39,086 nt of DNA from Gammaproteobacteria bacterium. GTDB taxonomy: Bacteria > Pseudomonadota > Gammaproteobacteria > Xanthomonadales > Wenzhouxiangellaceae. Every line of letters starts with the position of its first letter. The stretch's first letter is position 1. The notes below the pieces were generated by a model. The model was not told the DNA's origin, did no database searches, and saw only the letters and a list, made by a program, of their open reading frames with translations. Location of the stretch: NCBI GenBank assembly GCA_003567685.1, contig PWYW01000010.1, positions 1-39,086 on the forward strand, in the 5' to 3' direction. The position numbers were made by a program, and so were the translations under genes. Below, one piece after another: positions 1 to 9,464 of this stretch.

Positions 1-496
1 CAAAGATGAAGCCGAATACCGTGATCATCAAGCCGGTGATCAGATAGGTGGCCAATGCCAGCGTCGAATCGAAAGCAGACGTGACGAAGCTGATCAGCAA
101 CAGCATCATCAGATTGGCCGCAAGCGCGATGCGGCGATCGGTCAACACGAAATTAATCCAGAAGGCCAGAAAACTCCAGGACAGACCCGTCGTACCAACC
201 AGCAGCGTGCTGAAAAACGCACCCAGCGTAATGACCAGGACGAAGGCCACGCCAGCAGGCTGATTTCGACCCGTGGTGATGACATAAGCCACCGCGCCAA
301 GCACCAGCCCCGAGATCAGCGCATTCAACCCGGCGGCGACAAGATGGCCCGTCAAGAGCCGGAACACGGCAAAGCCGGCAATCACCGAGCCGCTGACAAG
401 GCCAAAGACCACGATCATGGCGAACTGGAAATCGTTCGCCATGCGAGCTTTCAGGTAATCAAGCCACCCCGTCTTCCGGCCTCCGTTGCTGTTCAC
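1..496 (-). CDS. Partial membrane protein, N-terminal multi-TM sensor-like region
   Basis: This open frame runs off the left edge of the window, so only about 165 N-terminal residues are visible. A GTG at 496 is preferred as start because a GGGGAGG Shine-Dalgarno lies at 501-507; an ATG at 442 (start of MANDFQFA) is the in-frame alternative and has no clear ribosome site. After a short basic cytoplasmic stretch the protein is almost entirely hydrophobic, with about five membrane segments (for example around FAMIVVFGLVSGSVIAGFAV and LMMLLLISFVTSAF). The motif FWINFVLTDRRIAL and the spacing of helices recall the N-terminal membrane modules of GGDEF diguanylate cyclases or sensor kinases, but the catalytic part lies outside the window. 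The open frame and membrane character are seen directly; the signalling role is inference and could be wrong. Confidence 0.6.
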   Translation of the reverse strand, partial: MNSNGGRKTGWLDYLKARMANDFQFAMIVVFGLVSGSVIAGFAVFRLLTGHLVAAGLNALISGLVLGAVAYVITTGRNQPAGVAFVLVITLGAFFSTLLVGTTGLSWSFLAFWINFVLTDRRIALAANLMMLLLISFVTSAFDSTLALATYLITGLMITVFGFIF

Positions 497-755
497 CGAC
501 CCTCCCCGCTGGGGCCGAGGCCTTAGCTTCCAGCAGGCCCCGGCACGGCAATGGAATTTCATCATCAGAGAGCTATGCCTTCGGCTCTCCACCCCTTGAT
601 ACGCCCGAAAGATATCAGCCCTGCAAACAAAGCTGCAACCATTCACCCGTCACAGTAGGTGAAACGCAAACGATCTTGGGCCAATTCAAGGCCGCGCACA
701 CCGTCATGAACGTATCACCGAATTCCGCCGGCTTCCCGGCAGAGATCCAAACGGC

Positions 756-1589
756 TCAGACGGCAATCGGCGCCTTGATGGCTGGGTGGGACTGGTAATT
801 CAGCAGCTCGAAATCGTCGAAGACGAAGTCTTCGATGCGCCGACGCTCGGGGTTCAGGCGCATGGTCGGTGGGGGCAGCGGCTGGCGGGAGAGCTGGAGT
901 TTGACCTGGTCGATGTGGTTCAGGTAGATGTGCGCATCGCCGAAGCTGTGGATGAATTCGCCGGGTTGCAGGTCGGTAACCTGGGCAATCATCAGCGTCA
1001 GCAGCGCGTAGCTGGCAATGTTGAACGGCACGCCGAGGAAGCAGTCGGCCGAGCGCTGGTAAAGCTGGCAGCTCAGGCGCCCGTCGGCCACGTAGAACTG
1101 GAACAGGCAGTGGCAGGCGGCCAGCGCCATGCGACCCTGGGCCACGTTGTCGACCGGTGACAGGGATTCGTCCGGCAAATCGGCCGGGTTCCAGGCGCTG
1201 ACGATGTGCCGGCGCGAATCCGGCCGGGCCTTCAGGCCTTCAATGACCTGCTGAAGCTGATCAATGCGCCGGCCATCGGGCGCCGGCCAGGCGCGCCACT
1301 GGGCGCCGTAGACCGGGCCCAGACTGCCCTGCTCATCGGCCCATTCGTCCCAGATGGTCACGCCGTTGTCGTTCAGGTAGCCGATGTTGGTGTCGCCCTT
1401 CAGGAACCACAGCAGCTCGTGGATGATCGAGCGCAGGTGCAACTTCTTGGTGGTGACCATGGGAAAGCTGTCGGCCAGGTCGAACCGCATCTGGTAGCCG
1501 AACACGCTAAGCGTGCCGGTGCCGGTGCGGTCGCTCTTGCGATGGCCGTGGTTCAGAACGTGGGCGAGCAGGTCTTGGTAGCTTTGCAT
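756..1589 (-). CDS. thyA: Thymidylate synthase
   Basis: This enzyme converts dUMP to dTMP using methylene-tetrahydrofolate, a cytoplasmic step in DNA precursor synthesis. The 277-residue protein starts at [15 protein letters not shown]; an upstream in-frame extension to 1646 lies inside lgt and is rejected. Hallmarks are [13 protein letters not shown] near residue 19, [11 protein letters not shown] near 91, the active-site block [12 protein letters not shown] with catalytic Cys159, [28 protein letters not shown], and the C-terminal AIKAPIAV. It is about 13 residues longer than the 264-residue E. coli enzyme, because of an insertion (roughly [13 protein letters not shown]) just before the catalytic block. 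It sits 10 bases after the lgt stop, the same lgt-thyA order as in E. coli, so it is probably translated from the rlmI-lgt-thyA transcript. Assignment is secure. Confidence 0.97.
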   Translation of the reverse strand: MQSYQDLLAHVLNHGHRKSDRTGTGTLSVFGYQMRFDLADSFPMVTTKKLHLRSIIHELLWFLKGDTNIGYLNDNGVTIWDEWADEQGSLGPVYGAQWRAWPAPDGRRIDQLQQVIEGLKARPDSRRHIVSAWNPADLPDESLSPVDNVAQGRMALAACHCLFQFYVADGRLSCQLYQRSADCFLGVPFNIASYALLTLMIAQVTDLQPGEFIHSFGDAHIYLNHIDQVKLQLSRQPLPPPTMRLNPERRRIEDFVFDDFELLNYQSHPAIKAPIAV

Positions 1590-1599
1590 GACAATCAGT

Positions 1600-2460
1600 T
1601 TAGCCCTTCGGGGTCGGGCGCTGGTAGGCGAAAACCACCAGCCCAAGCCCCAGGGCGATCATCGGCAGCGACAGCAACTGGCCCATGGTCATCCATTCCA
1701 GCGCCACGAAACCGATGTCGGCGTCCGGCTCACGGAAGAACTCGGCAATGAAGCGAAACACGCCGTAGCCGGCCAGGAAAACACCGCCCACGGCACCGAC
1801 CGGCCTGGGCCGGCTGGAGAACAGCCAGACGATGACGAACAGCGCCACGCCTTCAAGCAGCGCCTGGTAAAGCTGTGAGGGATGGCGGGCAAACTCGTCC
1901 AGCGCGCCGGTCAGGTAGCTTTGATACAGCGCTTCCGACGTGCGTCCGCCGCGCTGAATCGACTCGGGAAAAATCACCGCCCAGGGCACGTCGGTCTGGC
2001 GACCCCAGAGCTCACCACCGATGAAATTGCCAAAGCGGCCGGCGGCCAGACCCAGCGGAATCAGCGGTGCAATAAAGTCGCCCAGGCGCAAGAAACCGCA
2101 GCCCAGCTGGCGACCCCAGACCACCATCACCACCAGCACGCCAATCAGGCCGCCGTGGAAACTCATGCCGCCGTCGCGGATGTAGAAAACAAACAGCGGG
2201 TCGGCCAGCCAGTCGCCGAGGGCATAAAACACGACGTAACCGAGGCGACCGCCAATGACCACGCCCAGCACACCCCAGAACAGGATGTCGCCGACCTGAA
2301 CCGGCGTCATGGGTGAGTCGGGCCGGCTGGCGCGCAGGCGCCCCAGCCACCAGAACTGGGCAAAAGCCACCAGGTACATCAGGCTGTACCAGTACAACTC
2401 GAAGCCGCCGATACTGAGGGCAGCCGGGTCCCAACGGTGAAAGTAGAAGGCGGATTCCAT
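1600..2460 (-). CDS. lgt: Prolipoprotein diacylglyceryl transferase
   Basis: Lgt is the inner-membrane enzyme that moves a diacylglyceryl group from phosphatidylglycerol onto the lipobox cysteine of prelipoproteins, the first step of lipoprotein maturation. The 286-residue protein has multiple membrane segments and the family block [11 protein letters not shown], followed by [16 protein letters not shown], which carries the essential Arg/Asn residues of the Lgt signature. The chosen ATG at 2460 is 8 bases after the rlmI stop; a TTG directly before it at 2463 is less likely. It lies between rlmI and thyA on the same strand, probably one operon. Several lipoproteins predicted elsewhere in this window (lipase, DUF1329 fusion, DUF885 protein) would be its substrates. 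Identification is secure. Confidence 0.96.
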   Translation of the reverse strand: MESAFYFHRWDPAALSIGGFELYWYSLMYLVAFAQFWWLGRLRASRPDSPMTPVQVGDILFWGVLGVVIGGRLGYVVFYALGDWLADPLFVFYIRDGGMSFHGGLIGVLVVMVVWGRQLGCGFLRLGDFIAPLIPLGLAAGRFGNFIGGELWGRQTDVPWAVIFPESIQRGGRTSEALYQSYLTGALDEFARHPSQLYQALLEGVALFVIVWLFSSRPRPVGAVGGVFLAGYGVFRFIAEFFREPDADIGFVALEWMTMGQLLSLPMIALGLGLVVFAYQRPTPKG

Positions 2461-2468
2461 CAAGTGAC

Positions 2469-3668
2469 CTAAAAGCTGGGTAGCACGCGAACGAGTTCAC
2501 CCTTGAGGTAACGGGTTTCGGGGATGGCCGGCAGCACCGGGTGGTCCGGCCCCTGCTCAAGGCGCATCAGTCGTTGAACATCCCTGTCGATGTGGCGGGC
2601 AGCCTGGCGGATGGTATCGGCAAAGCGCTCTTCGTGCACATGCGCCGAGCAGGAGCAGGCCACCATCAGCCCGCCGGGCTTGACCAGGCGCAGGGCCTTT
2701 TCGTTGATCCGCCGATAGGCCTTGAGCGCGGGCTTGACGTCACGGGCGCGCGGCGCGAAAGCCGGCGGGTCAACCAGCACCGCGTCAAAGCGCTGCTTGT
2801 CGGCGAGAAGTCGGTCCATCAGCGCCTCGGCATCGTCCTGAACGGCCTGGACCTGGCCAAGGCCATTGGCGCTGGCGTTGCTGCGGATGGCATTGACCGC
2901 CGGCAGGGATGAGTCCACGCAGATCACTTCAGCCGCCCCGGCCCTGGCGGCCGCCAGGCCCCAGGCACCGTGATAGGCGTACAGGTCCAGCACGCGCTCA
3001 CAGCCGGCAAGCATCGGCACCACCCGTTCGCGATTGGCCCGCTGGTCGAAGTACCAGCCGGTTTTCTGGGCGTTCATCAGGTCAAGCCCGAAGTGCAGCT
3101 CACCTTCCTGCACATCCACCCGGGCTGGCAGTTCGCCGGGGCCCGGGATAATCTCGCGGGCAAGGCCTTCCAGCTCGCGCACGCCCGAATCATTGCGCCA
3201 CAAAATGCCCCGGGGCGCCAGCAGCTCGACCAGGGCCTGCTCAATCAATTCACGACGGGCATCCATGCCGGCGCTGTTGAGCTGACCAACCAGCACATCG
3301 CCAAAGCGGTCAATGACCAGCCCGGGCAGGCCATCGCTTTCACCGAACACCAAGCGATAAAAGGGCGCGGGATAGAGCTGTTCGCGCAGCGCCAGCGCTT
3401 GTTCCAGACGCTTGAGGAAAAAACCCTTGCTGGGCGAGCGCCCCGGCCGGCGGCTGATCAACCGGGCGCAGATCAGCGAATGCGGGTTAACCAGCGCCGT
3501 GCCCAGCGGCTTGCCGCCGGCATCCAGCACATCGGCCACCTGGCCGGGCTCCAGCGCGGTCAACGACGAGCGCTTGACGTTGACCTCGTTGCTGAATACC
3601 CAGAGATGGCCGGCGCGCAGGCGACGGTCTTCGCCCTTGTTCAGAATCAGAGTGGCTGTTGCTTGCAT
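2469..3668 (-). CDS. rlmI: 23S rRNA m5C1962-type methyltransferase (RlmI family)
   Basis: RlmI-type enzymes transfer a methyl group from S-adenosylmethionine to a cytosine of 23S rRNA. The 399-residue protein starts at MQATATLILNKGEDRRL; a longer in-frame reading to 4130 is antisense to the neighbouring gene and is rejected. An N-terminal PUA-like domain covers about residues 1-80, followed by the linking domain with LMNAQKTGWYFDQRANR near 197-213. The Rossmann methyltransferase core has motif I VLDLYAYHGAWG at 226, VDPPAF at 299, and the cysteine pair VACSCSAHV (Cys338, Cys340), which supplies the catalytic cysteine. Length matches E. coli RlmI (396). It is the first gene of the rlmI-lgt-thyA run and diverges from the SSP411-like gene, with 66 bases between starts. 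The exact target base is inferred from the family. Confidence 0.9.
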   Translation of the reverse strand: MQATATLILNKGEDRRLRAGHLWVFSNEVNVKRSSLTALEPGQVADVLDAGGKPLGTALVNPHSLICARLISRRPGRSPSKGFFLKRLEQALALREQLYPAPFYRLVFGESDGLPGLVIDRFGDVLVGQLNSAGMDARRELIEQALVELLAPRGILWRNDSGVRELEGLAREIIPGPGELPARVDVQEGELHFGLDLMNAQKTGWYFDQRANRERVVPMLAGCERVLDLYAYHGAWGLAAARAGAAEVICVDSSLPAVNAIRSNASANGLGQVQAVQDDAEALMDRLLADKQRFDAVLVDPPAFAPRARDVKPALKAYRRINEKALRLVKPGGLMVACSCSAHVHEERFADTIRQAARHIDRDVQRLMRLEQGPDHPVLPAIPETRYLKGELVRVLPSF

Positions 3669-3734
3669 GAGCTGGCTGGCGAGAAATATCGGCTCATTAT
3701 GACACCGGCTCAGGCGCGCGTTATGCTGCTGTTT

Positions 3735-5780
3735 ATGAATGAGAGCAACCGCCTGGGCAACGCGCTTAGCCCCTACCTGCGCCAGCATGCCGAGCAGCCC
3801 GTTGCCTGGCAGCCCTGGGACGCGGAAAGCCTGGGTCTGGCCCGTCGGCTGGATCGGCCGATTCTGCTGTCCATTGGCTACAGCGCCTGTCACTGGTGCC
3901 ACGTGATGGCCGACGAGGCCTTCAGTGATGAGCGGATTGCCGATCAGCTGAACCGCGATTTCTTGTGCATCAAGGTGGATCGGGAAGAGCGGCCTGACCT
4001 GGACCGCATCTACCAGTTGGCCCATCAACTGCTGACCGGTCAGGGCGGCGGCTGGCCGCTGACGGTATTCCTCGACCCGGAAACCCAGGCGCCGTTCTTT
4101 GCCGGCACCTACTACCCGGTCGAGCCGCAATCAGGCCAGATGGCCTTTGGCGACCTGCTTGATCGCATTCACCAGGTCTGGACCGAACGACGGGATGAAC
4201 TGCGCCAGCAGCATTTGCAGGTTCAGCAGGCCCTGAAGGCGATCGCCCAACCGCGCGCGGCCGATGAGGCGCTGGACATCGACGCACTGGCCGACAGCGC
4301 CCTGGCCCAGGCCGCGGCGCGGTTTGATCGCGAACACGGCGGCTTCGGCCAGGCGCCCAAGTTCCCCCAGGCGCCCTTGTTGATGCTGCTGGACAGCCTG
4401 GCTGTTGACGAGCAGGCCGACCAGATGCTGGCCGATAGCCTGGCGGCGATGAGCCGCTACGGCCTGATGGACCAGCTGGGGGGCGGTTTTTTCCGGTACA
4501 GCGTGGATGCCGCCTGGGAAATTCCGCATTTTGAAAAAATGCTCTCCGACAACGCCTTGCTGCTGGGCGTTTATGCGCGCGCCGCCCGGCGCTGGCAACG
4601 CCCCGACCTGCTTCGAGCCTGCCAGCTGACCGTAGACTGGCTAAGCGAATCCATGCGTCTGGACGGTGGCGGCTATGCGGCCAGCCTGGATGCCGACAGC
4701 GACCAGGGCGAGGGGGCATATTACCTGTGGCAACGCGCCGAGTTCGATCAGGCGCTGGCCGCTGCCGGCCCTGACCTGACCGAACTGGCCAGCGCCCGCT
4801 ACGGTCTGGACGGCCCACCCAACTGGCAAAACCAGCAGTGGCATTTGCTGATTGCCCGCGATCTTGACGAATTGACCCGCGCCGACCGACCGCGCGACCA
4901 GGTCGAAGCCCGGCTGGCCACCATCGAACAGGCCCTCAAAGCCACTCGCAACCAACGGCCACCGCCCGCACGCGATGACAAGCTGATTGCCGCCTGGAAC
5001 GGCCTGGCCATCGAGGCACTGGCCCAGGCCGGGCGGCTGCTGAATCGCCCGGAATGGCAAGCCCAGGCGGCCGAAGACCTCGATGCCGTGGCCGTACGAC
5101 TGTTTGGCCAGGAGCCCCCGCGTTCGGTCTGGCTGGATGGCCGCAGCGCCCAGGTGGCCAATATCGACGACCACGCCGCCGTTCTGCTGGCCTGCCTGGA
5201 GCTGCTGCGCTTTCGCTTTGAATCGCGCTGGTTCAACCTAGCGCGCCGGCTGGCCCGCCGCATCGAGCGTTATTTCATGGACGATGAAACCGCTGCGATT
5301 CATTTCACCTCCACCGAGGCCGAACGCTTGCTGACCCGTCCGCTGGCCCTGGCCGACGACGCCACGCCGTCCGGCGCCGGCCTGGCCCTGCTGGGCCTCT
5401 CGCGCCTGGGTGCGCTCACCGGCGATGCCCGGCTGCACCGGCTTTGCCGGCTGCTGCTTGGGGCGGCGACGGGCGATCTGAGCGCCTCACCAGTGGCCCA
5501 CGCCAGCCTGATTGCCAGCGCCCGCCAGCACTACAACCCGCCACCGCTGGTGATTTTGGCCGGCGAGGCCGAGCAGACCCAGGCCTGGCAGCAACGCCTG
5601 GCCGATCGCCCGGATGTAATCAGCTACCGGCTCAGCCCTGGCCTGGCGCTGGACGAACCGCCTGAACGCCTCGCCGACCTGCTTGCTGACGGCCCCGCAC
5701 GGGCCATGATTTGCCTGGCCGATCGCTGCCTGCCGCCGCTGCACGACTGGCACGACATTGAACGTCAGTTGCCTGCCTGA
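3735..5780 (+). CDS. Thioredoxin domain-containing protein, SSP411/YyaL (DUF255) family
   Basis: Members of this family join an N-terminal thioredoxin fold to a large alpha/alpha-toroid domain resembling six-hairpin glycosidases; their biochemical role is not settled. The 681-residue protein opens with NRLGNALSPYLRQHAEQPV, the typical family start, then a CHWC redox motif at residues 52-55 (SACHWCHVM), KVDREERPDLD, GGWPLTVFLDP and FAGTYYP. The C-terminal part contains DQLGGGFFRYSVDAAW, PHFEKMLSDNALL and SLDADSD, all conserved in the family. Family length is typical. The start is uncertain: in-frame ATGs also occur at 3699 and 3723, and none has a good ribosome site; MNESNRLGN fits the family best. 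The gene heads a plus-strand run that continues with two SLC13 transporters 25 bases downstream. Confidence 0.92.
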   Translation: MNESNRLGNALSPYLRQHAEQPVAWQPWDAESLGLARRLDRPILLSIGYSACHWCHVMADEAFSDERIADQLNRDFLCIKVDREERPDLDRIYQLAHQLLTGQGGGWPLTVFLDPETQAPFFAGTYYPVEPQSGQMAFGDLLDRIHQVWTERRDELRQQHLQVQQALKAIAQPRAADEALDIDALADSALAQAAARFDREHGGFGQAPKFPQAPLLMLLDSLAVDEQADQMLADSLAAMSRYGLMDQLGGGFFRYSVDAAWEIPHFEKMLSDNALLLGVYARAARRWQRPDLLRACQLTVDWLSESMRLDGGGYAASLDADSDQGEGAYYLWQRAEFDQALAAAGPDLTELASARYGLDGPPNWQNQQWHLLIARDLDELTRADRPRDQVEARLATIEQALKATRNQRPPPARDDKLIAAWNGLAIEALAQAGRLLNRPEWQAQAAEDLDAVAVRLFGQEPPRSVWLDGRSAQVANIDDHAAVLLACLELLRFRFESRWFNLARRLARRIERYFMDDETAAIHFTSTEAERLLTRPLALADDATPSGAGLALLGLSRLGALTGDARLHRLCRLLLGAATGDLSASPVAHASLIASARQHYNPPPLVILAGEAEQTQAWQQRLADRPDVISYRLSPGLALDEPPERLADLLADGPARAMICLADRCLPPLHDWHDIERQLPA

Positions 5781-5805
5781 GCCAGCCCCGGCATAGAATG
5801 CGCCC

Positions 5806-7635
5806 ATGAGCCTGATGCTTCCCAATTTCCACGCGCTGGGCGTGCTGCTGCTGGTGGTCTTCGCGCTGATCATGTTTTCGCGCGACCGCATCCCGCTGGA
5901 AACCAGCTCCTTGGTGGTGCTGGTGATCCTCGCCGTCGGCTTCCAGCTGTTTCCCTACACCGGCCCGGACGGCCGCACCCTGGCCACCACCGAGTTCTTC
6001 CTGGGCTTTGGTCATCAGGCGCTGGTGGCGGTATGCGCACTGATGATTCTTGGCCAGGGCCTGATCCGTTCAGGCGCGCTGGAGCCGGTCGGTCGATTGC
6101 TGTCCAGCTCCTGGAAAAAATCACCGGCCCTGTCGATGGTCTCGACGCTGGTGATCTGTGCCCTGCTCAGTGCCTTCATCAACAACACCCCGATCGTGGT
6201 GATGCTGCTGCCCATTCTGATTGGCGTGGCCATTCGTACCGGCCAGAGCGCCAGCGGCCTGCTGCTGCCGGTCGGCCTGATCAGCATCGTCGGCGGCATG
6301 ATGACCACCATTGGCACCTCGACCAACCTGCTGGTGGTGAGCGTGGCCGCCGACATGGGCGTGGCGCCGTTCCAGATGTTCGACTTTGTGGTGCCTGCCG
6401 GCATCGCGCTGATAGTGTCGGTGCTGTACCTGTGGCTGGTGGCACCCCGTCTGCTGCCGGAACGGGAAGTGCCGATGCAGGCCACCGTGAAGCGCTTGTA
6501 CACCGCCCAGATTCGCCTGAACAAGACCAGTGAGGCCACCGGGCTGCAGTTGGCCGAAGCCATCGAGCGCTGCGACGGTGAACTGAAAGTGGAAAAGATC
6601 CAGCGCGGCGCCGGCGTGTTCGTCACCCCGCTGCCGGACGTGGTTTTGAAGGCCGGCGACCGCATCACCACCACCAACACCCAGGAAAACCTGCGCGAAT
6701 TTGCCCACCTGCTGGGCGGAAAGTTGTACTCCGGCGATGTCGAGGTGGACGAAAGCCATCCGCTGGAGCCCAACAACCAGCAGATTGCCGAAGTGGCCAT
6801 CACGCCCACCTCAAGGCTATTGGGCGTGCGCATCGGCGAGGCACGGCTGCTGTCGCGCTTCGGCCTGCGGCTGCTGGCCCTGCACCGATTCAACCGGGAA
6901 GACCAGACCCGCTCCACCGGCGTGGACAACACCGTACTGCGATCGGGTGACGTGCTGCTGGTGCAAAGCTCGCCGCGCCAGCTCAACAAGCTGAAGGACG
7001 GCGGCGACTTCCTGGTGCTGGACGGGAGCGTCAACCTGCCCAAGACGGCCAAGGCGCCGCTGGCCCTGACCATCATGATTTCCGTGGTCGCCGTGGCCGC
7101 CTTTGGCATTTTGCCCATTGTGGTCAGCGCTTTGCTGGGTGTTCTGGCGCTCTTGGTCACTCGTTGTCTTAGCTGGAAGGAAGCAATGGGCGCCTTGTCC
7201 ATCCAGGTAGTCATGATCATCGTTGCCAGCCTGGCGCTGGGCACGGCGTTGATGCGCACCGGAGCCGCCGAGTGGCTGGCCCAGGTATTCCTGGCCCTGA
7301 GCTTTGGTGTGCCGTCTTTCGTGATTCTGGGCAGCCTGATGCTGGCCATGGCCGCCCTGACCAACGTGGTATCCAACAACGCGGCGGCGGTCATCGGTAC
7401 ACCGATTGCCATCAGCCTGGCCCAGCAGTTGATGCTACCGGCCGAACCGTTCGTGCTGGCCGTGTTGTTCGGTGCCAACCTGAGCTTTGCCACGCCCATG
7501 GCCTACCAGACCAATCTACTGGTGATGAATGCTGGCGGCTACAAGTTCAACGATTTCGTGCGGGTTGGCCTGCCGCTGTTGTTCATGCTGTGGCTGGTAC
7601 TGACGGCTACACTGAGCATTGCCTATCAACTCTGA
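5806..7635 (+). CDS. SLC13-type permease with RCK_C/TrkA-C domains (copy 1)
   Basis: This 609-residue inner-membrane transporter belongs to the SLC13/CitMHS-like group of secondary anion carriers (sulfate, citrate or dicarboxylates). Two membrane halves flank a soluble insert. The first half carries NNTPIVVMLLP near 126 and the re-entrant GTSTN signature at 170-174; the second carries SNNAAAVIGTPIAI and the matching ANLSFATPMAYQTN loop. The central segment, about residues 230-405, contains two TrkA-C/RCK_C-like domains (LKAGDRITTTNTQENLREF and LRSGDVLLVQSSPRQL are their closing motifs), which usually bind a regulatory ligand. It lies 25 bases after the SSP411-like gene and 11 bases before a paralogue, so co-transcription is likely. 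The substrate cannot be read from the sequence. Confidence 0.9.
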   Translation: MSLMLPNFHALGVLLLVVFALIMFSRDRIPLETSSLVVLVILAVGFQLFPYTGPDGRTLATTEFFLGFGHQALVAVCALMILGQGLIRSGALEPVGRLLSSSWKKSPALSMVSTLVICALLSAFINNTPIVVMLLPILIGVAIRTGQSASGLLLPVGLISIVGGMMTTIGTSTNLLVVSVAADMGVAPFQMFDFVVPAGIALIVSVLYLWLVAPRLLPEREVPMQATVKRLYTAQIRLNKTSEATGLQLAEAIERCDGELKVEKIQRGAGVFVTPLPDVVLKAGDRITTTNTQENLREFAHLLGGKLYSGDVEVDESHPLEPNNQQIAEVAITPTSRLLGVRIGEARLLSRFGLRLLALHRFNREDQTRSTGVDNTVLRSGDVLLVQSSPRQLNKLKDGGDFLVLDGSVNLPKTAKAPLALTIMISVVAVAAFGILPIVVSALLGVLALLVTRCLSWKEAMGALSIQVVMIIVASLALGTALMRTGAAEWLAQVFLALSFGVPSFVILGSLMLAMAALTNVVSNNAAAVIGTPIAISLAQQLMLPAEPFVLAVLFGANLSFATPMAYQTNLLVMNAGGYKFNDFVRVGLPLLFMLWLVLTATLSIAYQL

Positions 7636-7646
7636 CAGATAAGCCC

Positions 7647-9425
7647 ATGACGCTCGATCAGGCGCTCGCCTTCCTTGTGTTGTTCATCACCCTGGTGCTT
7701 TTCATCTGGGGCAAGTACCGCTACGACGTGGTGGCCGCTCTGGCGCTGATCGCCGTTTCACTGCTGGGCCTGATTGACCTGGACACGGCCATTTCCGGTT
7801 TCGGTAATCCGGCCGTGATCACCGTGGCTGCCGTTCTGGTCATCAGCCATGCCCTGAAAAATTCGGGCGTCGTCGAACTGATCGGCCAGAAGCTGGACCC
7901 GCTGACCATCCACCCGGTGTTGCATATTGGGGCGATGACCCTGGTGGTGGCCATCGCATCGGGCTTCATGAACAACGTCGGCGCCATGGCCGTGATGCTG
8001 CCGGTAGCGCTGGCCAGCTGCGCCCGGCGCGATCGTTCGCCGGCCATCGTGCTGATGCCGCTGGCCTTCGGCTCGCTGCTGGGCGGCCTGATGACCATGA
8101 TCGGCACCCCGCCCAATATCCTGATCGCCCAGTACCGCTCTCAGGAGCTGGGCGAGAGCTTTGGCATGTTCGATTTCGCCTGGGTGGGCCTGCCGATCGC
8201 ACTGGTCGGCATCTTGTTCGTTTCAGTGATCGGCTGGCGTTTACTGCCCAAGGAGAGGCGCGGCAAGAAGAGCCCCGACCAGCTATTCGAGATCGACGAC
8301 TACTTCACCGAAATTCGGATTACCGAGGAATCCCCGCTGGTCGACCTGCATTACCAGGAAGTCCAGAAACAACTCGGCGAGGATGTCGAACTGTACGGGC
8401 AAGTTCACGAAAATGGCCGACTGGGGCGCGTCGACAAAACCGCCAGGGCAAGGGTCGGCCACCACCTCATCGTCAAGGCCGACACCAGCGACCTTAGAAA
8501 AGCCATGGACGAGTTCGACCTGGAACTGGCTTCCGAGACGCCGGCCAAGATTCTGGAGATGGAAGACAGCGACGTGGTGCTGATGGAAGCGGTGGTGTCG
8601 CCGGGGTCGCGGATTGCCGGCCGCAGCGTGCGCGTGTTCGAACGCTGGGCATCCCAGCGCCTGCACGTGCTGGCCATCGGCCGCCAGGGCCGGCCCATTC
8701 GTCGCCGCCTGATGGACGTGCGTATTGCCGAAGGCGACGTGCTGCTGCTGCGCGGCGACGAGGTCGACTTGAGCGAAACGCTCAGCCTGATGAAGCTGCT
8801 ACCACTGCCGGAACGCGGCGTTCAGCTGACCTCACCGCGACGCGTCTGGTCCTCGATCCTGATCTTTGCCGTGGCCATCGGCTTCGGAATTTCCGGCATT
8901 CTGCCAACCGCGGTGGCCTTCATCGGCGCCATCGTGGCCTACGTATTCTTCAACATTCTCTCGCCGCGAGAACTCTATTCGGCCGTCGACTGGCCCATCA
9001 TCGTACTGTTGGGCGCGCTGATACCAGTCGGGCAGGCGCTGGAGAATACCGGCGCCACGCTACTGATCGCCCAGCAGATCGTCAATCTCACCGCCGGCCT
9101 TCCGCCCTGGGCGGTTCTGGCGGCCCTGATGTTCGTCACCATGGGACTGTCGGACATCATCAATAATGCGGCCACGGTCGTGGTCATGGCGCCGATTGCC
9201 ATTGCCATTGCCGGCGTGACCGGGAGTTCCCCCGACCCTTTCCTCATGGCCATCGCCATTTCGGCCTCCTGTGCTTTCCTGACCCCCATCGGCCACCAGA
9301 GCAACACGCTGGTGATGGGTGCAGGCGGGTATCGTTTTGGCGACTATTGGCGCATGGGCCTGCCGTTGGAAATCATCATCATCGCCATGAGCATCCCGCT
9401 GCTGATGGTATTCTGGCCGCTGTGA
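7647..9425 (+). CDS. SLC13-type permease with RCK_C/TrkA-C domains (copy 2)
   Basis: This second 592-residue SLC13-family carrier begins at MTLDQALAFLVLFITLV; a longer in-frame reading back to 7272 overlaps copy 1 and is rejected. It has the same layout as its neighbour: a first membrane half with GFMNNVGAMAVMLPVA and the signature TMIGTPPNILIAQ, a soluble middle with two RCK_C-like domains (ending in KADTSDLRKAMDEF and LLRGDEVDLSE), and a second half with NNAATVVVMAPIAIAIA and FLTPIGHQSNTLVMG. The start lies 11 bases after the stop of copy 1. The two copies are clearly divergent in sequence, so this is an old tandem duplication or recruitment of two specificities. Whether the two act separately or as a mixed dimer is unknown. 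Confidence 0.9.
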   Translation: MTLDQALAFLVLFITLVLFIWGKYRYDVVAALALIAVSLLGLIDLDTAISGFGNPAVITVAAVLVISHALKNSGVVELIGQKLDPLTIHPVLHIGAMTLVVAIASGFMNNVGAMAVMLPVALASCARRDRSPAIVLMPLAFGSLLGGLMTMIGTPPNILIAQYRSQELGESFGMFDFAWVGLPIALVGILFVSVIGWRLLPKERRGKKSPDQLFEIDDYFTEIRITEESPLVDLHYQEVQKQLGEDVELYGQVHENGRLGRVDKTARARVGHHLIVKADTSDLRKAMDEFDLELASETPAKILEMEDSDVVLMEAVVSPGSRIAGRSVRVFERWASQRLHVLAIGRQGRPIRRRLMDVRIAEGDVLLLRGDEVDLSETLSLMKLLPLPERGVQLTSPRRVWSSILIFAVAIGFGISGILPTAVAFIGAIVAYVFFNILSPRELYSAVDWPIIVLLGALIPVGQALENTGATLLIAQQIVNLTAGLPPWAVLAALMFVTMGLSDIINNAATVVVMAPIAIAIAGVTGSSPDPFLMAIAISASCAFLTPIGHQSNTLVMGAGGYRFGDYWRMGLPLEIIIIAMSIPLLMVFWPL

Positions 9426-9464
9426 TCACTCACCTGGCGGGCTGAACCGTCGGCGGAAAGGTTC

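Noticed and set aside
727-740. GCCGG-CTTC-CCGGC hairpin after thyA
   Set aside because: Only five base pairs and no T-run on the minus strand, too weak to call as a terminator.
3669-4130. N-terminal extension of the RlmI-type gene
   Set aside because: The extension is antisense to the SSP411-like gene, and the known family start MQATATLILNKGEDRR lies at 3668.
6015-7499. 494-residue minus-strand open frame
   Set aside because: Antisense to the first SLC13 gene; Ser/Thr-rich translation without family features.
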